Source: Mycobacterium scrofulaceum (GTDB lineage: Bacteria > Actinomycetota > Actinomycetes > Mycobacteriales > Mycobacteriaceae). Taken from it: a stretch of DNA of 64,000 bases. The stretch covers positions 62,001 to 126,000 of the forward strand of contig NZ_MVIJ01000006.1 of NCBI RefSeq assembly GCF_002086735.1, read 5' to 3'. The notes under the pieces were generated by a model. The model did not search any database and had not been told where the DNA came from. It saw only the letters and a program-made list of their open reading frames with translations. Numbering within the stretch: position 1 is the first letter of the stretch; every line of letters begins with the position of its first letter. The position numbers were made by a program, and so were the translations under genes. Positions 17,158 to 24,930 of this stretch are shown piece by piece.

Positions 17158-18771
17158 ATGTCGTCTCAACCCACCGTCTGGGATGCCACCTACGATCTGT
17201 TGCGCACACTGGGTTTGACGACGGTGTTCGGCAATCCGGGGTCGACCGAGCAGACGTTCCTCAAGAACTTCCCCGACGACTTCACCTACGTGCTGGGCCT
17301 GCAGGAGGCGTCGGTGCTGGCCATGGCGGACGGCTTCGCGCAGTCGACGGGCGAGCCGGCCCTGGTGAACCTGCACACCGCCGCGGGGACCGGCAACGCG
17401 ATGGGCAGCTTGATCGCCGCGTACAAGAGCAACACCCCGCTGATCGTCACGGCCGGACAGCAAACCCGGGAGATGATCTTGTCCGAGCCGTATCTGACCA
17501 ACACCAGCGAATCGCTCCTCCCCCTGCCATGGGTGAAGTGGGCGTATCAACCCGCCCGCGCAGAAGACGTGCCCGCGGCGTTCATGCGGGCCTACACCGT
17601 CGCGGTGCAACCCCCGGCCGGTCCGGTGTATCTGTCCATCCCCCTTGATGATTGGGACAAGCCGGCGCTCGGGCCGGCGGTGGTCCGCTCGGCCAGCCGG
17701 CGCAGCGCCCCGGACGCGTCCCGCCTCGGTGAATTCGCCGACCGCATCAACAGGGCCCGCCGCCCCCTGTTGGTCTTCGGCCCCGAAGTCGATCGGGCCG
17801 GGGCGTGGGGCGCCGCCATCGCGGTCGCCGAGAAGGTGCACGCGCCGGTTTACGCGAGCGCGCTGCCCGACCGGGTATCGTTCCCCGAGGACCATCCCCT
17901 GTATCAGGGCATGCTGCCGATGACGATCGCGGAGGTGAACGCGGTGCTGCGCGGCCACGATCTGGCCATCGTGGTCGGCGCCCAGGTTTTTCGCTACTAC
18001 CCGTACGTTGCCGGCGACCATCTGCCCGCGGGCACCGAGTTGCTGCACATCACCGCGGACCCGTGGCTGGCGGGGGCCGCGCCGGTGGGTGACAGCCTGC
18101 TCGGCGACACCCTGCTGGCGCTGCGGCAGCTGGACCCGCTGATCGAGTCCAAGTCCGACCGGCCTACACCCACCCCGCTGGACCGCGGCCCGGGCACCGT
18201 CGAAGCCGCCAGCGCGCCGTTGACCCCGGCTCAGGTGTACTCCGCGCTGAGCACGGTCAAACCCGCAGAGGCCGCGCTGGTCAACGAATCGACGTCGACC
18301 ATGGCCGAGCAGGCCCGCTGGCTGCCCACCCTGCAGACGCATTCCTTCTTCGCCACCGGCAGCGGCGGGATCGGGTGGGGAGTGCCGGGCGCGGTCGGTG
18401 TAGCGCTGGGTGACCGCGCCCGCGGCCGCAAACGCGCGGTCGTCGCGACCATCGGCGACGGGTCGTTCCAGTATTCGATCCAGGCGATCTGGACGGCGGC
18501 GCGACACAAGTTGCCGATCGTGTTCGTCGTGATGCGCAACGGCGAGTACTCCGTCTTGAAGTCGTTTGCGTTGCTGGAAAAGACGCCCGGGGTACCCGGG
18601 CTGGATCTGCCCGGCCTCGATATCCAGTCGCTGGCGACCGGGTTCGGGTGCCGGGCCGTGACGGTGGGCGGTACCGAGGAATTGGTCAAGGAGTTCGAAG
18701 CCGCGCTCGGCGCGAACGGGCCCACCGTCATCGTGGTCCCCACCAAACCGCAACTCGCGCACCTGGGCTGA
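17158..18771 (+). CDS. mdlC: Benzoylformate decarboxylase-like ThDP enzyme
   Basis: A 537-residue thiamine diphosphate enzyme closely resembling Pseudomonas benzoylformate decarboxylase, which converts benzoylformate to benzaldehyde and CO2 in mandelate breakdown. Seen are FGNPGSTEQ (catalytic Ser 29), QEASVLAMADGFAQ (Glu 50), VNLHTAAGTGNAMG (His 73), VKWAYQPA, the middle FAD-like fold domain, and the ThDP/Mg motif IGDGSFQYSIQAIW to RNGEYSVL. The second catalytic histidine of the Pseudomonas enzyme (His281, in FRYHQY) is Tyr281 here (FRYYPY), so activity or specificity may differ. The start at 17158 is preferred over 17119 for its upstream GAAGGGAG. It is absent from the M. tuberculosis order. 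Confidence 0.88.
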   Translation: MSSQPTVWDATYDLLRTLGLTTVFGNPGSTEQTFLKNFPDDFTYVLGLQEASVLAMADGFAQSTGEPALVNLHTAAGTGNAMGSLIAAYKSNTPLIVTAGQQTREMILSEPYLTNTSESLLPLPWVKWAYQPARAEDVPAAFMRAYTVAVQPPAGPVYLSIPLDDWDKPALGPAVVRSASRRSAPDASRLGEFADRINRARRPLLVFGPEVDRAGAWGAAIAVAEKVHAPVYASALPDRVSFPEDHPLYQGMLPMTIAEVNAVLRGHDLAIVVGAQVFRYYPYVAGDHLPAGTELLHITADPWLAGAAPVGDSLLGDTLLALRQLDPLIESKSDRPTPTPLDRGPGTVEAASAPLTPAQVYSALSTVKPAEAALVNESTSTMAEQARWLPTLQTHSFFATGSGGIGWGVPGAVGVALGDRARGRKRAVVATIGDGSFQYSIQAIWTAARHKLPIVFVVMRNGEYSVLKSFALLEKTPGVPGLDLPGLDIQSLATGFGCRAVTVGGTEELVKEFEAALGANGPTVIVVPTKPQLAHLG

Positions 18772-18777
18772 CACCGG

Positions 18778-19295
18778 ATGCGAGCCATCGAGGTCACCGG
18801 AACCGGCGGCCCGGAGGTACTGGACTGCGTTGACAGACCGGTGCCCGAAAAGCGCAGGGGCAGGTGCTGATCAAGGCCGAGGCGATCGGCGTCAACTTCA
18901 TCGACACCTACTTTCGCGCCGGGCTGTACCAGCAGCCATTGCCGTTCGTCGTGGACAGCGAGGTCTGCGGGACGGTGGCCGGCATCGGTGGCCGGACGGA
19001 CCGGGTGCGGGTCGGCGATCGGGTGGCCACGTCCGATGCCGTCGGACCGGTCCCGCCCGTGGACCCGCAGCGGCTCAACGCCGCCGTGTCGGTGTACCTG
19101 CCCCGCCGGATGCGCACCCACTTCAATCGAACATACGATGAGTTCGCCTGGCGCTCAAGCGAGTTATTCGATGCCATCCTGTCCGGCGACGTCAGCGTGA
19201 CCACCGGAACCAAGTACAGCCTTTCCGATGCCGCCGACGCCCATCGCGACCTGGAGGCGCGAAAGACCCACGGGTCGACGGTCTTGATCCCCTGA
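18778..19295 (+). pseudogene. Decayed quinone oxidoreductase (zeta-crystallin type MDR)
   Basis: Remains of an NADPH:quinone oxidoreductase. The start MRAIEVTGTGGPEVLD (18778 onward) is in one frame and ends in a TGA at about 18870; the continuation QVLIKAEAIGVNFIDTYFRAGLYQQ (two pieces) is in another frame from about 18861, so a frameshift lies near 18850. After VGDRVATSDAVG the sequence jumps to the C-terminal VPPVDPQRLNA and DAADAHRDLEARKTHGS, so the Rossmann domain of roughly 150 residues is missing. The remnant has about half the usual 320 codons. It lies seven bases after mdlC. The M. tuberculosis region has a quinone oxidoreductase (Rv0149) elsewhere; whether this is its relic is unknown. 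Confidence 0.85.
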
Positions 19296-19325
19296 CACAG
19301 CCGCCCCGGGGCACGCGGCACCGAT

Positions 19326-19331
19326 TAGGCT
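19326..19331 (+). promoter_or_regulatory. -10 box of leaderless PucR-type gene
   Basis: TAGGCT sits exactly six bases before the ATG at 19338, with no Shine-Dalgarno. The same hexamer and spacing precede the F420 gene at 53958. Confidence 0.5.
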
Positions 19332-19337
19332 GCCGCT

Positions 19338-20555
19338 ATGACAGCCGATTCCGCCGACGCGCAACTCGCCGAGCTCGGTGTGACGCTGCTGTCCCGCGCC
19401 GACGAACTGGCCGACACCATGCTGGGGCTCATGCGAAGCGATGTCGGTTTTCACCGGTCAGTGGCGCTGGTGAGCGACGACCAGTTGCGGAGCACGGTGC
19501 GCAACCACCTCGATTTCATCCTCGGCGTATTCGGTGAGCCGGAGCGCACCTATGACACCACCGCGGCCGCGATGACCGGTCGCAACCGGGCCGTGGCCGG
19601 GGTACCCCTGCCCGCGGTGATGGACTCCTACCGGATCTGCGCCCGATTCCTGTGGGACGAATTGCGCTCGGAGGCCATCCGTTCGGCGACGGTGACCGAC
19701 GCCGGATTGGTGCGCGCCGCGTCGGCGATGTGGATGGCACTCGACGAGTTCACCACCGCGATGGTCACGGGATACCAGGACGAGGTGGCACGCCGACTCG
19801 TCGGCCGCCAACGGGAACGCTCGGCAATGGTGCAGGCGCTGATCGACGGCCGGCTGCCCGACACCGTGGAGCTGTGGAATGCCGCCGACGCCTTGCGAAT
19901 CTCGGTGCACGGGCCGTATGTGGTCGTGTGCGCGGAATTGGCCAGCGTCGGCCGGTCGGTGTTGCCCGACGTCGAGGACCACCTGTCTGCCCTCGGAATT
20001 TCCTCCGCCTGGCGGCTGCAGCCCGACGTCGAGATCGGCATCGTGCGCCTCGGTCCGTCCGCAAAGCTGGACCTCGTGGTCGATCGGCTCCGCGAATATC
20101 CGGCCACCCGAATCGGCGTCAGCCCCCCGATCGATGACCTCGCGGATACCGCCACCGCATTGCGCCACGCACGCATCGCGATGACGGGGTGCCGGCCCGA
20201 CCGCTCACCCGTCACCGTCTTCGACCGAGACCTGCTGGCGGTGACGGCCGCGGCCGCCCCCGATGTGATGGACCGCGTCGCGGCCAACGTCCTTCGCCCC
20301 CTTGATGATCTGCCCGACCACGACCGGGAGGCGCTACTCGACACCCTGGAGGCGTGGCTGGACAACGGGGGCTCCGCTGAGCGCGCCGCACAGGCGCTGT
20401 TCGTCCATCCCAACACGGTGCGCCAACGCCTGCGCAAGCTCGAGCAGCGAACCGGGCGCGCGGTGACCGAGCCCCGCGCCGCCGCGGAGCTGTGCATCGC
20501 GCTGGAAGCGGTACGCCGCGGCGCGAAACAGGTCACCGGCCCGGCGATTCGCTGA
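19338..20555 (+). CDS. PucR/CdaR-family helix-turn-helix regulator
   Basis: A 405-residue regulator with an N-terminal helical sensory part (DELADTMLGLMRSDVGFHRS), a central GGDEF-like fold (about residues 165-290, RISVHGPYVVVCAEL, RIGVSPPIDDLADTATALRHA) and the C-terminal PucR HTH: LLDTLEAWLDNGGSAERAAQALFVHPNTVRQRLRKLE (in pieces, residues 335-370). Such proteins activate catabolic or secondary-metabolite genes. Its position next to mdlC and the broken oxidoreductase makes those genes possible targets, though the cyp138 gene faces it from the other side. Convergent with cyp138, 11 bases apart. Confidence 0.9.
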   Translation: MTADSADAQLAELGVTLLSRADELADTMLGLMRSDVGFHRSVALVSDDQLRSTVRNHLDFILGVFGEPERTYDTTAAAMTGRNRAVAGVPLPAVMDSYRICARFLWDELRSEAIRSATVTDAGLVRAASAMWMALDEFTTAMVTGYQDEVARRLVGRQRERSAMVQALIDGRLPDTVELWNAADALRISVHGPYVVVCAELASVGRSVLPDVEDHLSALGISSAWRLQPDVEIGIVRLGPSAKLDLVVDRLREYPATRIGVSPPIDDLADTATALRHARIAMTGCRPDRSPVTVFDRDLLAVTAAAAPDVMDRVAANVLRPLDDLPDHDREALLDTLEAWLDNGGSAERAAQALFVHPNTVRQRLRKLEQRTGRAVTEPRAAAELCIALEAVRRGAKQVTGPAIR

Positions 20556-20566
20556 CGACGCCCGGC

Positions 20567-21904
20567 TCAGCGCCGGTGCGCCACGATCCGACCGCCGTCT
20601 TTCGGCGTGTAGGCGACGCCCCGGCCGTGCCACTTCTCCCCGGGTGCCGTCGTGGTCTCGATCGTGAAGTGGCGCAGCACCGTTCGCAGCACGACATCCA
20701 TCTCCATGTTGGCGAAGGCCGCGCCGACGCAGCGGCGGGTGCCGCCGCCGAACGGTATCCACGCGAAGGCCGACGGCTTGGTCCCGACGTACCGCTGCGG
20801 ATCGAAGCGCTCGGGGCTCGGAAAAACAGCCGGGTTTTCGTGGATCTGGGCAATGCTCACCAGGATTGACTCCCCGCGCGGAATGACCCACTCGCCGAGT
20901 CGATACCGCGGTAGGTAGACGCGCCGGGCGGCGAAATCGATGACGGTCCGGGCCCGCTGGACTTCCAGGATAGTCGCCTGACGCAGCTCCTGGCCGCCAT
21001 CCTGACCGGCATTGTCGGCCTCCTCCACCAGGGCCGCCAGCACATCCGGGTGACGCGTCAGCCGCTCGAACGCCCAGGCCAGCGTGGACGCCGTCGTTTC
21101 GTGACCGGCGGCCAGCAGCGTGAGCAGCTCGTCGCCGATGTCCTTGCGCGACATGGCCGAACCGTCGTCGTAGGTGCTGCGCAACATCAGTGCGAGCACG
21201 TCGGTGCGCTCGTCGAAGTTCGGATCGGCCCGCTCGATTTCGATGAGCCTGTCGATGATGGTGTCGTACTGTCGGCGCCACTCGTCCAGGCGCCCCCACG
21301 GGCTGAAGCGCCCGTAATTGCGTTGCGGCTTGGGCATCGTCGCCATCCGCGAGCCGAGCGTCACCCACGGCGGGATGAGCCGGCGCAGCTCGTCGAGTTC
21401 GGCTCCCTCGGCCCCGAAGACGGCGCGCAGGATCGCGTTGAGCGTGATGCGCATCATCGACGGGAGCGTCGCGAAGGGCTCCCCCTCCGGCCAGCCGGCG
21501 GTCTCGCGCAGCGTCTCCTCCTCGATGATCGCCTCGTACTTCTTCATGCTCTTGCCGTGGAACGGCGGTGCCAGCAATCGCCGCCGGCGGCGATGGTCCT
21601 CCCCGTCGAGGGCGAACACCGACCCCGAGCCGAACAGCCGGCTCAGGTTGGGCTGGATGTTGCCGAGCTCGTCCGGGCTGGTCGTGAAGATCTGCTTGGC
21701 CAGCTGCGGGTCGCCGACCACCACGACGCGGCCGTAGATCGGCAGGTTGAGGGTGAAGACGTCGCCGTGCCGACGGGCCAACCGCTGGATCATCGCCCGC
21801 CGCGACACCGCAAAGCCCAGCCCCTGCAACAGCTTCGGGAGCCGGGTCGCGGGGGGCAACCTGACGGCGGCGGTTGCCGGTGGGGCGGTGGTCACTTCAC
21901 TCAT
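20567..21904 (-). CDS. cyp138: Cytochrome P450 CYP138
   Basis: A 445-residue cytochrome P450 of the CYP138 family (Rv0136, 441 residues). The oxygen-activating I-helix LLAAGHETTASTLAW, the K-helix region (EVQRARTVIDFAAR, an atypical ExxR: E-V-Q-R), the PERFDPQRY meander and the haem-cysteine loop FAWIPFGGGTRRCVGAAFANME are all present. The N-terminus is not a membrane anchor. Substrate unknown; the CYP138 group is conserved in pathogenic mycobacteria. It is divergent from a TetR gene with two matching palindromic operators between, so repression by that TetR is likely. Confidence 0.95.
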   Translation of the reverse strand: MSEVTTAPPATAAVRLPPATRLPKLLQGLGFAVSRRAMIQRLARRHGDVFTLNLPIYGRVVVVGDPQLAKQIFTTSPDELGNIQPNLSRLFGSGSVFALDGEDHRRRRRLLAPPFHGKSMKKYEAIIEEETLRETAGWPEGEPFATLPSMMRITLNAILRAVFGAEGAELDELRRLIPPWVTLGSRMATMPKPQRNYGRFSPWGRLDEWRRQYDTIIDRLIEIERADPNFDERTDVLALMLRSTYDDGSAMSRKDIGDELLTLLAAGHETTASTLAWAFERLTRHPDVLAALVEEADNAGQDGGQELRQATILEVQRARTVIDFAARRVYLPRYRLGEWVIPRGESILVSIAQIHENPAVFPSPERFDPQRYVGTKPSAFAWIPFGGGTRRCVGAAFANMEMDVVLRTVLRHFTIETTTAPGEKWHGRGVAYTPKDGGRIVAHRR

Positions 21905-21944
21905 GGCGGGCTACTCCCCCGTATCTGACCCCGGACGCCGGGGT

Positions 21945-21960
21945 GGTACTGCGGTGTACC
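21945..21960. promoter_or_regulatory. TetR operator 1 in the cyp138 divergent region
   Basis: GGTACTGCGGTGTACC, an inverted repeat GGTAC-N6-GTACC. A second copy with the same architecture starts 33 bases to the right, close to three helical turns, placing both on the same DNA face. Confidence 0.7.
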
Positions 21961-21977
21961 AGAACGTTGGGAGCTAC

Positions 21978-21993
21978 GGTACTCTGTGGTACC
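21978..21993. promoter_or_regulatory. TetR operator 2 in the cyp138 divergent region
   Basis: GGTACTCTGTGGTACC, again GGTAC-N6-GTACC, 42 bases before the TetR start codon. A degenerate half-site (GTACC at 22014-22018) lies further right. Confidence 0.7.
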
Positions 21994-22034
21994 GCGGCGT
22001 GACAAGGGTGCCGTACCTATCGAAAGGGGCCGCC

Positions 22035-22646
22035 GTGAGCCCGATGGCGACACCAACGGCTGACGAAGCGGTCCTCGGCGACCCGTTCCGGGTCAGGTTG
22101 CTCGACGGCCTCGCCGCCTCGATCACCGAGCGCGGCTACCGCGCCAGCACCGTCGCCGACGTCGTCCGTCACGCCCGCACGTCCAAACGCACCTTCTACG
22201 ACCATTTCGCGAGCAAGGAAGAGTGCTTCCTGGAGCTGCTCGGATCCGACAACGAGAAGCTGGGCGAGTACATCGCGGCGGCGGTCGATCCCGAGGCCGA
22301 TTGGCACCGGCAGATCCGTCAGGCCGTCGAGGCGTACGTCGGCTACATCGAGGCCCGGCCGGCCATCACGCTGAGCTGGATCCGCGAACTCCCCTCTCTC
22401 GGTGCCGCGGCCCGCCCGGTACAGCGCCGCGGGCTGCAGCTGCTGTCCGGCCTGCTGGTCGACCTGAGCGCCAGCCCCGGCTTTCGACGGGCCGAGCTGC
22501 CCCCGCTGACCGCCCCCCTGGCCGTCATCCTGCTGGGGGGTTTGCGCGAACTCACCGCCCTCGCCGTCGAGGACGGGCGGCCGGTGCGGGAGATCGTCGA
22601 ACCCGCCGTCGACGCCTCCATAGCCCTGCTCGGCCCGCGACACTAG
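22035..22646 (+). CDS. TetR-family repressor (Rv0135c type)
   Basis: A 203-residue TetR protein, length as Rv0135c (201). The DNA-binding domain reads LLDGLAASITERGYRASTVADVVRHARTSKRTFYDHF in pieces from about residue 17 to 53; the recognition helix is TSKRTFYDHF. The GTG at 22035 has an AAAGGGG site six bases upstream; an ATG three codons later is possible. It most likely represses cyp138 and itself through the GTACC palindromes. The molybdopterin-binding and alcohol dehydrogenase genes follow on the same strand after 40 bases and could be part of its operon. Confidence 0.92.
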   Translation: MSPMATPTADEAVLGDPFRVRLLDGLAASITERGYRASTVADVVRHARTSKRTFYDHFASKEECFLELLGSDNEKLGEYIAAAVDPEADWHRQIRQAVEAYVGYIEARPAITLSWIRELPSLGAAARPVQRRGLQLLSGLLVDLSASPGFRRAELPPLTAPLAVILLGGLRELTALAVEDGRPVREIVEPAVDASIALLGPRH

Positions 22647-22686
22647 AGTCAACCGCAGACCCCTCAACCCGACGGAGGACCTCCCG

Positions 22687-22899
22687 ATGCGGCTATCGAC
22701 CCGAAACCAGCTCAAAGGGACCATCACCGAGGTCGACCTCGGCAGCGTCATGGCAATCGTGAAGGTCAAGCTCGACGGCGGTGACCAGGTCGTCACCTCC
22801 TCCGTCACCAAGGACGCGGCCACCGAACTCGGGCTCACGGTCGGCCAGCCCGCGACCGTGTTCATCAAGTCCACGGAAGTCACCATCGGCGTCGACTAG
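22687..22899 (+). CDS. Small TOBE/Mop-domain molybdopterin-binding protein
   Basis: A 70-residue single TOBE (Mop) domain: STRNQLKGTITEVDLGSVMA, VKVKLDGGDQVVTSSVTKDA, LGLTVGQPATVFIKSTEVTI. Such stand-alone domains oligomerise and bind molybdate or tungstate oxyanions, serving as storage or sensor proteins (molbindins). A GGAGGA site precedes the ATG. The zinc alcohol dehydrogenase starts three bases after its stop, so the two are co-translated, an unusual pairing. Confidence 0.92.
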   Translation: MRLSTRNQLKGTITEVDLGSVMAIVKVKLDGGDQVVTSSVTKDAATELGLTVGQPATVFIKSTEVTIGVD

Positions 22900-22902
22900 C
22901 GC

Positions 22903-23946
22903 ATGGCCAACACGATGCGCGCCGAGCGCTTCTACGCGGACACCAAAAGGGTTGCGCTCGAGGATGTTCCGATACCGGAGCCCGGTCCCGGCGAGGTCCT
23001 GGTCAAGGTCGCCTTCTGCGGGATCTGCCACTCGGACCTGAGCCTCATCAACGGCACCTTCCCGGCGCAGCAGCCCGTCGTGACCCAGGGCCATGAGGCG
23101 TCGGGCACCATCGCGAAGTTGGGCCCGGAGGTGACCGGCTGGGACGAGGGCGACCGCGTCGTGGTCGCCGCCGGCCGGCCCTGCCAACGCTGCGCGAACT
23201 GTCGGCGCGGCGACGTGGTGAACTGTCTGCGGATCCAGTTGATGGCGTTCGCCTACGACGGCGCGTGGGCGGAATACACCGTGGCGCAGGCGGCGGGTCT
23301 GACCCGGGTCCCCGACAACGTTCCGCTGGAGCAAGCCGCGATCCTGGCCGACGCGGTGTCCACGCCGTTCGGAGCCGTCGTGCGGACCGGGAAAGTCGCG
23401 GTGGGCGAGTCGGTCGGGGTGTGGGGCGTCGGCGGTGTCGGCACCCACATCGTCCAACTGGCGCGGTTGGTCGGCGCGGTGCCGATTATCGCCGTCGACA
23501 TCAACCCCGCGGTGTTGGAGCGGGCCTTGGCCCTCGGCGCGGACTACGCGTTCGACTCCCGCGACGACGACCTTCACGACAAGATCGCCGGGGTCACCGG
23601 CGGCCGGCTGCTCGATGTGGCCTTCGACGCCGTTGGCCTGAAGGCGACTTTCGAGCAGGGGCTCGACTGCCTCACCCCCGGCGGCCGGCTGGTGGGCGTC
23701 GGGATGAGCGCCGAGGCGCCGACCGTCGGACCCACCTCGCTGTTCGGTTTGACCCGCAAGCAAGTGCTCGGGCACCTGGGCTACCAGAACGTCGACATCG
23801 AGACCCTGGCGAGGCTGGTTTCTGCCGGACGCCTTGACATTTCACGGTCGATCAGCGAGATCATCACCTTGGAGGACCTGCCGCACGGGATCGAGATGCT
23901 CGAGCGCCAAGACGGCAACCCCATCCGCATCCTCGTCCGGCCCTGA
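22903..23946 (+). CDS. Zinc-dependent alcohol dehydrogenase (medium-chain)
   Basis: A 347-residue zinc MDR alcohol dehydrogenase. Catalytic zinc ligands appear in AFCGICHSDL (Cys) and QGHEASGTI (His, Glu); the structural zinc set is CQRCANCRRGDVVNC. The NAD(P) Rossmann motif is GVWGVGGVGTHIVQLA at about residues 165-180, followed by VDINPAVLERA, with Asp suggesting NAD specificity. It oxidises a primary or secondary alcohol, substrate unknown. It starts three bases after the molbindin gene. It is convergent with ephF, with 64 bases between them. Confidence 0.93.
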   Translation: MANTMRAERFYADTKRVALEDVPIPEPGPGEVLVKVAFCGICHSDLSLINGTFPAQQPVVTQGHEASGTIAKLGPEVTGWDEGDRVVVAAGRPCQRCANCRRGDVVNCLRIQLMAFAYDGAWAEYTVAQAAGLTRVPDNVPLEQAAILADAVSTPFGAVVRTGKVAVGESVGVWGVGGVGTHIVQLARLVGAVPIIAVDINPAVLERALALGADYAFDSRDDDLHDKIAGVTGGRLLDVAFDAVGLKATFEQGLDCLTPGGRLVGVGMSAEAPTVGPTSLFGLTRKQVLGHLGYQNVDIETLARLVSAGRLDISRSISEIITLEDLPHGIEMLERQDGNPIRILVRP

Positions 23947-24010
23947 GGGCGCCGGCCCCGCCGCGACACATAACCGGTTGCGACGACACGCCGAAACGCC
24001 GCGCAAAGGT

Positions 24011-24901
24011 TTATGTTTCGTCGCGCAGGAAGGCCCGGACCCGGTCCAGCACCAGCTCCGGGCGCTGGTCGACGATCCAGTGGCCGACGCCGTCGACCAG
24101 CTCCACCTTGAAATCGCTGATGTGGTCGGCATATCCGTCGGTCAGGTCGGGCGTGATCACCGGGTCTTGGGTGCCGGTCAGCCAGCGCACCGGCACCTCG
24201 ACGCGGGCGTCGTCGTACTCGCCGCGCATCCAGCGCATCATCTCGCCGGTTTGAAAGCTGCGATACCACCGCGAACCCGCCTCCGCGTGCCCGGGCTGCC
24301 GCATGCACTCGATGTAGAGGCGGGTGTCCTCCTCCGGCAGCGCGTACCCGCCGCCGACCCAGGAGCCCATCCACCGGCCGATCCGGGAGTCGAGATCGCT
24401 GATCATCCGCGGGCCGATGACCGGCAACGAGATCGGGATCTGATACCAGAACCGCCAGATATTGCGCACCGCCCGCAGATCGCGCTTCACCCACGGCGCC
24501 ACAGTGTTCACGCCGAAGAACCCGGTCACCTTTTCCGGGTGGCGCAGCATCATGATGAACGCGACCGGCCCGCCCCAGTCGTGGGCGACCAGCTTGACCG
24601 TTTGAACATCGAGGCGATCCAGGACGGCGGCCAGGTCCTCGGCCATCTCGGCCTTGGTGTAGCTCGAGCGCGGCGCCGAACTCCACCCGGCGCCCCGCAG
24701 GTCCGGGCACAGCACCCGGTAGCCGTCGGCGGCCAGCGGGCCGATCTGGTGGTGCCACTCCCACCAGTTCTGCGGGAATCCGTGCACCAGCATCACCGCC
24801 GGCCCGTCGGCCGGACCCGCGTCCGCGACATGGATCGTCACACCGCTTCCCACGTCCACATACCTGTGTTCGACACCGTCCAGCTCCGGCATAGTGACCA
24901 T
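24011..24901 (-). CDS. ephF: Epoxide hydrolase EphF-like alpha/beta hydrolase (Rv0134 type)
   Basis: A 296-residue alpha/beta-hydrolase of the epoxide hydrolase group. The oxyanion motif HGFPQNWWEWHHQI is near residue 41, the nucleophilic aspartate is in VAHDWGGPVAF (about residue 106), the acid is in TGTQDPVI and the catalytic histidine in DGVGHWIVDQ. The cap domain has paired tyrosines in the WYQIPISLP and RWYRSFQTG segments. Probably hydrolyses lipid epoxides. In M. tuberculosis it adjoins Rv0133; here about 8 kb of extra genes separates them. An in-frame ATG three codons downstream is an alternative start. Confidence 0.92.
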   Translation of the reverse strand: MVTMPELDGVEHRYVDVGSGVTIHVADAGPADGPAVMLVHGFPQNWWEWHHQIGPLAADGYRVLCPDLRGAGWSSAPRSSYTKAEMAEDLAAVLDRLDVQTVKLVAHDWGGPVAFIMMLRHPEKVTGFFGVNTVAPWVKRDLRAVRNIWRFWYQIPISLPVIGPRMISDLDSRIGRWMGSWVGGGYALPEEDTRLYIECMRQPGHAEAGSRWYRSFQTGEMMRWMRGEYDDARVEVPVRWLTGTQDPVITPDLTDGYADHISDFKVELVDGVGHWIVDQRPELVLDRVRAFLRDET

Positions 24902-24930
24902 GCCTTGAGAACGTAGCGGCCCGCCCCGGG

